From the NCBI GenBank assembly GCA_038255145.1, contig JBBSLP010000009.1, positions 47,351 through 111,350 on the forward strand: a stretch of DNA of 64,000 nt, read 5' to 3'. Below the pieces are notes generated by a model. The model was given only the letters and a program-made list of their open reading frames with translations, ran no database searches and was not told the DNA's origin. Shown here piece after piece: positions 58,194 to 64,000 of the stretch. A program made the translations under genes and the position numbers. The DNA is from WHTX01 sp038255145. Lineage in GTDB: Bacteria > Actinomycetota > Acidimicrobiia > Acidimicrobiales > CAIXPF01. Each line of letters starts with the position of its first letter. Position 1 is the first letter of the stretch.

Positions 58194-58936
58194 TCGAGCA
58201 GCTCGGCCAGCTGTTCGGGGCCGTCGAGGATCAGGTCGGCCGCGCTGCGTACGGGGTCGGGGGTCTCGTCGCTGGCCACGACGACGGCACAGGTGGTGAC
58301 GCCGGCGGCCCGTAGCTGGACGAGGGCGGCGAAGGCGGCCAGGTCACCGGCATCGTCACCGGCGAAGACGACGACCCGGGCCCCCTCGGCCCAGGCGGTG
58401 AGGGTGGTGCCCTTGTCGACATCGACGGGGGGGTGGAGCTCGACGGACATCTTGGCCGGGCGCTGCTCGAGACCGGTGCGCACGGCCACCTCGTGGGCCC
58501 AGGCCTCGACGACGGGAGCCAGGGAGGGATCGGCCCGGTAGTGCAGGGTCAGGGAGAGGGACTTGCCCTCGACGAGGATGGGGGGCGGGAGCTCGGCCTG
58601 GGCCTTGGCCAGGGCGTCGGCCACGGTGTCGACCCAGGGCTCAGCTGCGGGGTGGCGGCCGGACTCGCCGTCGTTCCGCTGCTCGAGGCCGTAGAGGGCG
58701 GCCAGCCGCACCTCGTCGGGGAAGAAGGGGGCGAGGAAGACCAGGGGGCGGCCCGAGACCACGGCCACCAGCTGGCACGTGGCGGCCAGCCGACCCAGGG
58801 CGTCGACGGACGCGGGCAGGGCCCGGGCGTCGGGGGGGTCGGGGACGATGGGGGCCAGGGTGCCGTCGAAGTCGCAGAAGATGGCCGTGCCCCGGGGGTC
58901 GCGGGCCACGGCGGCCACCAGTTCGTCGGCGTCCAT
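58166..58936 (-). CDS. otsB: Trehalose-6-phosphate phosphatase family protein
   Basis: 256 residues, HAD superfamily. DFDGTLAPI (22-30) gives the nucleophile Asp22 and acid Asp24; VVSGRP, KSLSLTLHYRADPS, DKGTTLTAW and AGDDAGDLAAF supply the remaining HAD motifs with the OtsB cap. It would dephosphorylate the product of the facing GT20 enzyme. It is the third gene of an operon after DUF3263 and LytR_C genes, 8 bp downstream of the latter, and its 3' end overlaps the GT20 gene by 28 bp tail to tail. Confidence 0.85.
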   Translation of the reverse strand: MDADELVAAVARDPRGTAIFCDFDGTLAPIVPDPPDARALPASVDALGRLAATCQLVAVVSGRPLVFLAPFFPDEVRLAALYGLEQRNDGESGRHPAAEPWVDTVADALAKAQAELPPPILVEGKSLSLTLHYRADPSLAPVVEAWAHEVAVRTGLEQRPAKMSVELHPPVDVDKGTTLTAWAEGARVVVFAGDDAGDLAAFAALVQLRAAGVTTCAVVVASDETPDPVRSAADLILDGPEQLAELLDQLAAAAAS

Positions 58937-58944
58937 GCGGGGCG

Positions 58945-59529
58945 TCAGCCCTGGACGGAGCCGACGCCGTCGGCGCCCAGCAGCACGATGACGTTGGCGC
59001 CCTTGGTGTCCACGCCCAGCTGGGTGCCGGTGTCGGCCTGGGACGCGGCTTCGGCGGGGATGCCGAGGAGGCCGGCGATGGTGGCGGCGTCGGTGGCGTA
59101 GGCGGGGTCGGTGTAGGTGACCACCGTCTTCTCCACCGGGGAGGGGGTGTTGTCCGGGGACAGGGTGTTGAAGTTCTGGGTGAGCAGGACCTCGTTGTTG
59201 GACCCGGCGATGCCCTGGATGGAGCGACCGTTGAGCACCAGCACCTTGACCTGGGCCGGCGGGTGGGTGGGCGGCGGGGCCGCGGTGACGGGCGGAGCCG
59301 TGGTCGCCGGGGGCACGGTCGTGGCGGTGTCGGCCACCGTGGTCGTGGTGACGCCCGAGCCGGTGTCGACCTGGCCGTCGGAACCGCCGATGGCCCGGGA
59401 GAGGAGGAGGACGCCCACGGCCAGGGCCAGGACCACGAGGAGGACCCCCCGCCCCGCGGCGGCGCCGGCGGAGCGGGCGAAGCCGCCTCCGCTCGGGGCA
59501 CTCGTCGGTCGGGGGATGCTCATGCTCAC
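58945..59529 (-). CDS. Membrane-anchored LytR C-terminal-domain protein
   Basis: 194 residues. One transmembrane helix (about 27-45), a Thr/Pro-rich linker (60-92), and a LytR_C domain: VKVLVLNGRSIQGIAGSNNEVLLTQNFN, VVTYTDPAYATDAATIAGLLGIP and ANVIVLLGADG. This domain occurs at the end of LytR-CpsA-Psr cell-wall ligases and alone in actinobacterial exported proteins. Probably wall-associated. GTG at 59529 lies one base after the DUF3263 stop; an ATG at 59523 is an alternative. Confidence 0.8.
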   Translation of the reverse strand: MSMSIPRPTSAPSGGGFARSAGAAAGRGVLLVVLALAVGVLLLSRAIGGSDGQVDTGSGVTTTTVADTATTVPPATTAPPVTAAPPPTHPPAQVKVLVLNGRSIQGIAGSNNEVLLTQNFNTLSPDNTPSPVEKTVVTYTDPAYATDAATIAGLLGIPAEAASQADTGTQLGVDTKGANVIVLLGADGVGSVQG

Positions 59530-59530
59530 C

Positions 59531-59827
59531 TCATCGCCGGGGTGGTGTGCTCACCCAGCTGCCCTCGAGGCGGGCCCGCCGTCGGGCGAGCCGTTCCCGA
59601 CGGATGCGGCGCACCACCAGGGGGTCATAAGCCATGGCTGCGGGGTTGTCGAGCACGGCTTGCAGCAGGCGATAGTAGCGAGAGGGCGACAGCGCGAGGC
59701 GGTGCTTGATCACCGCGCTCTTGGAGGTCTTGGCCGGTTGCCCGTCCTCGGACGCACCGGCGTCGATGTCGTGCCACCAGGTGCGCTCGAAGTCGAGTAT
59801 CTCGCGCTCACGATCGGCGAGTTCCAC
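59531..59827 (-). CDS. DUF3263 domain protein
   Basis: 98 residues. REREILDFERTWWHD, KHRLALSPSRYYRLLQAVLDNPAAMAYDPLVVRRIRRERLARR reproduce the DUF3263 family, a short actinobacterial helix-rich, probably DNA-binding protein related in pattern to sigma region 4-like folds. Usually encoded just before an LytR_C protein, as here. GTG start; likely first gene of the operon ending in otsB. Confidence 0.88.
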   Translation of the reverse strand: MELADREREILDFERTWWHDIDAGASEDGQPAKTSKSAVIKHRLALSPSRYYRLLQAVLDNPAAMAYDPLVVRRIRRERLARRRARLEGSWVSTPPRR

Positions 59828-59941
59828 GCGTGTAGTTTCACCCGCCTGCCCCTGACAAGCAAGGACCCTCGGTGGCGGCCAGCCGGGACCGGCGGTCGGG
59901 CGGCGACCGCCACCGACCACAGGTACGCTGGCCACCGACCC

Positions 59942-60013
59942 GCCCGGGTAGCTCAATGGCAGAGCACCTGTCTTGTAAACAGGGGGTTGGGGGTTCAACT
60001 CCCCCCTCGGGCT
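59942..60013 (+). tRNA. tRNA-Thr (anticodon TGT)
   Basis: Complete cloverleaf: acceptor GCCCGGG paired with CTCGGGC, D stem GCTC/GAGC, anticodon stem CCTGT/ACAGG with loop CTTGTAA and anticodon TGT (59974-59976) reading ACA, T stem GGGGG/CCCCC with TTCAACT. CCA is not encoded. Next to an accessory strip downstream, it may be an integration site. Confidence 0.95.
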
Positions 60014-60157
60014 CCCATCCTGACCAGGGCTGATGCTGTCCAGGTCTCTCCGCCGCGGCGGGCCCCCAAACGCCAGGTCCGGGCGAGGCCATGCTGGCCG
60101 GCGACGATGTGGCCATGACCCGTGAGCCGAGGCAACTGCATGACTGAACCCATCACC

Positions 60158-60490
60158 GGGTGGCCAACTTCGGTCCCCTCCTCGACGCGCTCACCGACAT
60201 CGAGGGGCCGTGGAACACGTCGCAGTTCGACCTGCCCAAGTTGCTGAACGAGCCGAACGACCTCGCTGACACCTGCGGGCGTACCTCCACGACTTCTCCC
60301 CGCAGGTGCAGGACGTCCTCGACAAGTTCGACTTCCCCACCCAGTCACGCGCCTCGACCGGGCCAAGGTGTTGTACCTGGTGGTCTCGAAGTTCGCCGAG
60401 CTCGACCTGCACCCCGATCGGGTGTCGAACCTGGAGATGGGCTACCTGTACCGCATCTTCGTCGAGCGACGGGCAGGACCGGCGGCGTGA
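60158..60490 (+). pseudogene. Type I restriction-modification methylase subunit (hsdM) fragment
   Basis: The frames read WNTSQFDLPKLLNEPNDLAD, then (after one base) LRAYLHDFSPQVQDVLDKFDFPTQ, then (after another shift near 60345) RLDRAKVLYLVVSKFAELDLHPDRVSNLEMGYLYRIFVERR before a TGA at 60488. This is the N-terminal region of HsdM, where LRAY-x-x-FSP and DLHPDxVSNxEMGY are conserved. The SAM and NPPY catalytic domain is absent, and the gene continues directly into an hsdS tail. At least two frameshifts plus a large deletion. The ~140 bases between the tRNA and this remnant hold nothing recognisable. Confidence 0.75.
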
Positions 60491-60596
60491 CATCCGGCGA
60501 ACGCTCCCTCGACAGACAGAGCTGCTCGTCGAACACCACCAGGCGCTGATCACTGGGGCCGTGACTCGTGACCTCGATGTCCTCGGGGCGGCGTGA
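60491..60596 (+). pseudogene. Type I restriction specificity subunit (hsdS) C-terminal fragment
   Basis: Encodes RQTELLVEHHQALITGAVTRDLDVLGAA followed by TGA, which matches the C-terminal end of HsdS (TELLxEYRxALIxAAVTGxLDV). No target-recognition domain remains. The TGA overlaps the ATG of the next gene (TGATG). Confidence 0.65.
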
Positions 60597-60844
60597 TGAC
60601 CGATACCAGCGCCGACATCGAGGCTCGGCGGGTCGACATACTCCGGACGATGTCAATCGCTGACAAGGCCGCCTGCGTGGCTGCGCTGAACCTCGACGTC
60701 CAGCGCCTGGCGGAGGCGGGGGTGCGGCAACGCCACCCGGCGGCCGACGATCGTGAGGTGTTCCTCCGTGTCGCTGCGCTGCGCAACGGGCGGGAGCTGA
60801 GCGTCGCTGCGTACGGGTGGGATCCCGACGTCGAGGGGTGGTGA
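60596..60844 (+). CDS. Small helical protein paired with a nucleotidyltransferase
   Basis: 82 residues from ATG overlapping the hsdS remnant stop. EARRVDILRTMSIADKAACVAALNLDVQRLAEAGVRQRHPAADDREVFLRVAALRNG has the pattern of the short helical proteins (ILRxMTPxxRLxxALxLxxxxRxLxxAGxRxxHP) encoded just before AbiEii-like nucleotidyltransferases in many genomes. Its stop overlaps a GTG in the next gene. Likely the antitoxin-like or partner half of a two-gene unit; function unproven. Confidence 0.6.
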   Translation: MTDTSADIEARRVDILRTMSIADKAACVAALNLDVQRLAEAGVRQRHPAADDREVFLRVAALRNGRELSVAAYGWDPDVEGW

Positions 60845-60854
60845 CCGTGCACCG

Positions 60855-61466
60855 TTGGACGATGCAGCGGCAAACGGCGACGTCCTCGATTCGTTGTCGC
60901 TTCCCTGGGTCCTCGGTGGTTCTCTGGCCGGCTCGCTGTACGGCGAACCACGCTCGACCAACGATGTCGACGTCGCCGTCGGCCTCGGCCCAGAGGACGT
61001 CCCGCAACTGATCGACGCCGTCGGCGACCGCGACTACGTACCGGCTCAGGCGCTAGCGGATCCCGCTCGCCACCACGACTCGGCCAACCTGTTGGAGCTG
61101 TCGACCGGGTTCAAGATCGACCTGCTCTTCCGAGGCGAGCACGAGGCCGCCAGCGCCGCCGAGGTGCTCACCTTGCTCGAGCGCCTGTTGGCTGATGCTG
61201 ACGCCGAAGTGGCCCGGACGAGCTGTCGGTACGACGCTCTCGTGCGCCCGTTGCCGTGGGCGTTGCGTGAGGCCCGATGGGGACGGTTCCCCGCCGAGCG
61301 GTCCATGATCACCAGGACCGATTTGGTGTGCCACCCGCCACACCAGATCGCCGATCGGCTACGTTCGCTCTGGTGGGCTGGGGAGCCCGCAAGGGCTCGT
61401 CCCGGCAGTGACGGGATGGCCCACGGTCGACGCGCACCATCTGGCGCGCAGAGAAGGGGGACGTGA
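60855..61466 (+). CDS. AbiEii-like nucleotidyltransferase, possibly frameshifted at its start and degraded at its end
   Basis: 203 codons from TTG. LPWVLGGSLAGSLYGEPRSTNDVDVAV (about 16-42) is the nucleotidyltransferase GS-x10-D-x-D motif, and LELSTGFKIDLLF the third acidic strand. The natural start is probably the GTG at 60841, overlapping the upstream stop as GTGA, but it is one base out of frame, suggesting a deletion. The last ~90 residues have no recognisable family motif and weaker codon bias, so the C-terminus may be scrambled. Possibly an inactive toxin. Confidence 0.5.
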   Translation: MDDAAANGDVLDSLSLPWVLGGSLAGSLYGEPRSTNDVDVAVGLGPEDVPQLIDAVGDRDYVPAQALADPARHHDSANLLELSTGFKIDLLFRGEHEAASAAEVLTLLERLLADADAEVARTSCRYDALVRPLPWALREARWGRFPAERSMITRTDLVCHPPHQIADRLRSLWWAGEPARARPGSDGMAHGRRAPSGAQRRGT

Positions 61467-63070
61467 TGGGGCCGAGGACGAGGTTCGCGACGTGGGCCGC
61501 TACGGCAGCCATCGTGGCCATGGTGGCGGGGGCCTGCGGTGGCGGTGACGATGGCGGGAGCGCGTCGGGCACCACCTCGGGTGGGACCGAGGACTCGGTG
61601 GCGAGCGCTTCCACCACGGCGACCACCAAGGCCACGGCCACCACCGCGGCGCGGGACCTCGAGTCCATCGAGGACTGGGAGGCGCTCTGGGCCGACGAAC
61701 GGGCGGCCGCGGTCAAGAAGATCGAGGACAACGGTTGGGGCATGTCCGCGGACGGCAAGACGCTCACCGGCCCGGAAGGCTTCACCATCGACCTGAGCAA
61801 GTGCCCTGCCGGGTGGAGCAACACCGAGGGCCTGACCGACACCGAGATCAAGATCGGCAACCCCACGGCGCTGTCGGGCACCGCGGCCGACTTCGGCAAC
61901 CTCTCGAAGACGCAGGCGGCGTGGTTCAAGTACAAGTCCGAGGAAGGGGCTTTCAAGGACTCCGAGGGCAAGACGCGCAGCATCAACTACATCGTCCGTG
62001 ACGACGTCTACGACGCCACCAGGACGATCCCGTTGGTCGACGAGCTGCTCGACAGCGAACGGGTCTTCGCCATCCAGACGTTGGGCACACCGGCGGGCCT
62101 CAAGGTGTACGACAAGATCAACGAGCGCTGCGTGCCCCACCCCATGGCGACCAGTGGCTCCCCGGCGTGGGGTGACCCGGTGAACCACCCTTGGACCACG
62201 GGCTCCCTGATCTCCTACGGCACGGAAGCGGTGATCTGGGGTTCCTACATCGACCAGCACATCGACGAGCTCACGGCCAAGGACGGCAAGGTCAAGGTGG
62301 CTGCCCTCGTCGCCAACAGCGACTTCGGGCTGGCCTACGAGGGCGCTTTCAAGGCCGTGATCGCGAGCTCTCCCAACAAGGACAAGATCGAGTTCGTCAC
62401 CGAGAAGCTCGAGATCACCGCACCGACCATCACCGACGCCATGACCACGCTCGCCTCGCAGAAGCCCAACGTCTTCGTCACCATGACCGGCGCTGTGCAG
62501 TGCACGCAGATCATCAATGAGATCGCCGGCAACGGCATGGACGAGGACCTCATCTTCAAGTTCATGTCGTCGGTGTGCAAGAGCTCGGCCTATGTGGGCA
62601 AGGACAAGGTCGGCGGCGACGGTTCGCAGTCCGATGGCTGGCTCATCGTCGGCGGCGGGCAGAAGGACATCAACAGTGCGGCGAGTGAGGACGACGGCTT
62701 CTCCGTCTGGGCGCGGGACTTCCTGGCCCAGAACGGGATCGACTCCAAGCTGTCCAGCCAGTTCGGCAACGGCTTCTACCACGCCTGGGTGTGGTCCCAG
62801 GCGTTGATCATCGCCGGTGAGCTCGAGGGTGGGCTGACCCGTACCAACCTCATGCTCGCCCTGCGCTCCTTCGAGGGCACGAGCCCCGTCCACCTCGAAG
62901 GCATCAAGATGAACATGAACGGCAACAAGGATGCCTATCTGCTGGAGGGCTCCGACCTGTCGGAGTACGACGCCGCCAAGCAGGCCTGGGTCGTGCAGGG
63001 GAACATCATCGAGCTCTCCGGCAAGACCAAAAACTGCGCTTGGGACACGAGCATCAACGCCTGCCGGTGA
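61466..63070 (+). CDS. Branched-chain-type ABC importer binding lipoprotein
   Basis: 534 residues. Signal peptide with lipobox VAGA-Cys24, a Gly/Ser/Thr linker, then a Peripla_BP_6 domain from ~125: DTEIKIGNPTALSGTAADFGNLSKTQAAWF, IPLVDELLDSERVFAIQTLGTPAGLKVYDKIN and GFYHAWVWSQALIIAGELEGGLTR. It is larger than the LivK at 43931 and only distantly similar. No permease or ATPase is adjacent. AGAAGGGGG 5 nt before the ATG gives a strong start. Codon use is less GC-biased than in the window's core genes. Confidence 0.85.
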   Translation: MGPRTRFATWAATAAIVAMVAGACGGGDDGGSASGTTSGGTEDSVASASTTATTKATATTAARDLESIEDWEALWADERAAAVKKIEDNGWGMSADGKTLTGPEGFTIDLSKCPAGWSNTEGLTDTEIKIGNPTALSGTAADFGNLSKTQAAWFKYKSEEGAFKDSEGKTRSINYIVRDDVYDATRTIPLVDELLDSERVFAIQTLGTPAGLKVYDKINERCVPHPMATSGSPAWGDPVNHPWTTGSLISYGTEAVIWGSYIDQHIDELTAKDGKVKVAALVANSDFGLAYEGAFKAVIASSPNKDKIEFVTEKLEITAPTITDAMTTLASQKPNVFVTMTGAVQCTQIINEIAGNGMDEDLIFKFMSSVCKSSAYVGKDKVGGDGSQSDGWLIVGGGQKDINSAASEDDGFSVWARDFLAQNGIDSKLSSQFGNGFYHAWVWSQALIIAGELEGGLTRTNLMLALRSFEGTSPVHLEGIKMNMNGNKDAYLLEGSDLSEYDAAKQAWVVQGNIIELSGKTKNCAWDTSINACR

Positions 63071-63153
63071 GGATGCACGTCGTCAGTGGTGACGAGGGCC
63101 GTGCGTGCCCGGGGGTTGGAAGTGCCACCGTCCGCTCCCCGCGGCCGTTTTCG

Positions 63154-63996
63154 TCAGAGGATGTCGGCAAGGGTCGTGATGAAGGTGGGCAGCGACGCGA
63201 GCGCAATGGTGGCGATGAGGAGCCGGCCGGCCAGCAGCACCCGGGGATGGGCCCACAGGTGCCGGACCGCGGGGCTCGTCGACAGGGCGGCGCCTGCCAG
63301 CATCACCAGGACTGCGGTGGCGCCGATCGTTGCCGTGGGGATCAGGAGCAGCAACGGTGAGTAGGCGAGCGCGACGCGCGCGCTCTTCCGGGGGAGGGGT
63401 AGCGATCGACCCACGCGTGCCATGACGGCTACGAGCACGAGGGCGTGCAGGACGGTGAGGGCGGCGAAGGCCGAGACCGCGAGCCAGTCGGGGCCGACGA
63501 GCTCGAAGTCCGGGTTGTCCGATCGGAGCGGCTCGACCCATACGGCCAGGGTCATCAGCAGCAGTCCGGCCAACGCTGATGCACCCCACCGACCCTTGGG
63601 TAGCCACTTGCCCAGGAGCGTGTAGATCAGCGCACTGACCAGCCCGGCGAAGAGGCCACCGAAGATGACGAAGCCGACGGTGCCCCCGACCGTGATGTCC
63701 CCGACGACTTCGTCCGCCTCGGTGATCCGTCCCTGGGCGCGCTCGCCCGCCGTGACCGCGAGCAGGCGCATGACCAGCCGACCGCCAGCCCCAGCGGCGA
63801 GCAGCCCCGCGACGACCCCGCCGATCAGCAGGATGTCGAGGTACCACAGGCCCAGGCCTACCTGTCCCGCGAAGCTCACCCGGTCAGCCGGTGGCGGCGC
63901 CTCGACGGCGAGATGCCCCCACCTCAGGGCGAGCACAGCCCCCACCAGCAGCAGCACGAGGCAGGCCCCCACGACCGGATGCACGCAAGCCATCAT
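63154..63996 (-). CDS. Multi-helix membrane protein, unknown
   Basis: 280 residues with about seven hydrophobic segments (for example 10-26, 52-75, 102-128, 140-157, 170-190, 207-232, 248-268). No family motif recognised. Residue stretch GRLVMRLLAVTAGERAQGRITEADEVVGDITVGGTVGFVIFGGLFAGL is a loop plus helix seen in some actinobacterial membrane proteins of unknown role. Start at ATG 63996 is near the window edge, so a longer N-terminus cannot be excluded. A separate ~80-base gap lies between it and the binding-protein gene. Confidence 0.6.
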   Translation of the reverse strand: MMACVHPVVGACLVLLLVGAVLALRWGHLAVEAPPPADRVSFAGQVGLGLWYLDILLIGGVVAGLLAAGAGGRLVMRLLAVTAGERAQGRITEADEVVGDITVGGTVGFVIFGGLFAGLVSALIYTLLGKWLPKGRWGASALAGLLLMTLAVWVEPLRSDNPDFELVGPDWLAVSAFAALTVLHALVLVAVMARVGRSLPLPRKSARVALAYSPLLLLIPTATIGATAVLVMLAGAALSTSPAVRHLWAHPRVLLAGRLLIATIALASLPTFITTLADIL

Positions 63997-64000
63997 GACC

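Noticed and set aside
59942..63996. Complete integrative element or prophage next to tRNA-Thr
   Set aside because: No integrase, excisionase or phage structural gene is visible, and I found no second copy of the tRNA 3' end to serve as an attachment site within the window.

Overview
The window is very GC-rich chromosomal DNA with G or C at most third codon positions, frequent GTG starts and 4-bp GTGA stop/start overlaps. A DUF3263 protein, Pro/Thr-rich lipoprotein linkers, leaderless TANNNT promoters and a PII/GlnD pair point to Actinomycetota. Secreted proteins with three ~120-residue repeats and the abundance of CoA-transferases and crotonases suggest the class Acidimicrobiia; that placement is inference.

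Layout. 1-3675: methyltransferase end, nitroreductase, GtrA, crotonase, lytic transglycosylase-like lipoprotein. 3814-11045 (+): a small desulforedoxin-like protein followed by an acyl-CoA cluster (crotonase, CoA-transferase, crotonase, fused double CoA-transferase, acyl-CoA synthetase). 11029-19277 (-): P-type ATPase, DUF2889 protein, beta-propeller secreted protein, another CoA-transferase, then two unknown genes, one rich in zinc-binding cysteine pairs. 19458-25428: two ABC-2 type systems flanking a decayed glutamate decarboxylase gene, a frameshifted AraC regulator and a VOC protein. 25520-28463: GNAT, PAC2, NUDIX and an unknown protein. 28464-36411 (-): an import/oxidation module with ABC ATPase, two permeases, binding protein, flavin monooxygenase and tandem 2OG-Fe(II) oxygenases; the ATPase start lies in the remains of an esterase gene. 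36573-40674 (-): glnD, glnB, CoA-disulfide-reductase-like enzyme. 40806-43764: repeat-containing secreted protein convergent with a larE operon. 43931-48857 (+): complete branched-chain amino-acid-type importer (livKHMGF order). 48903-55175 (-): coproheme decarboxylase family, fdhD, VOC, FAD oxidoreductase, orphan ABC ATPase, CIRCE-controlled groL. 55460-59827: small membrane protein, glycerate kinase, and trehalose-type synthase and phosphatase genes facing each other. 59942-63996: tRNA-Thr followed by an accessory strip with a collapsed type I restriction-modification locus, a small-protein/nucleotidyltransferase pair, a binding protein and a membrane protein.

Cooperation: the acyl-CoA cluster activates, CoA-transfers and hydrates or isomerises acyl chains. 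The 28464-36411 module would take up a small organic compound and oxidise it with an FMN monooxygenase and Fe(II)/2OG enzymes. GlnB and GlnD form the nitrogen-signalling pair. FdhD serves molybdenum formate dehydrogenases, and the HemQ-like protein haem synthesis. Fifteen genes carry a TANNNT hexamer just upstream of the start region, fourteen of them 6-8 nt from the chosen start codon; this was used to choose starts.
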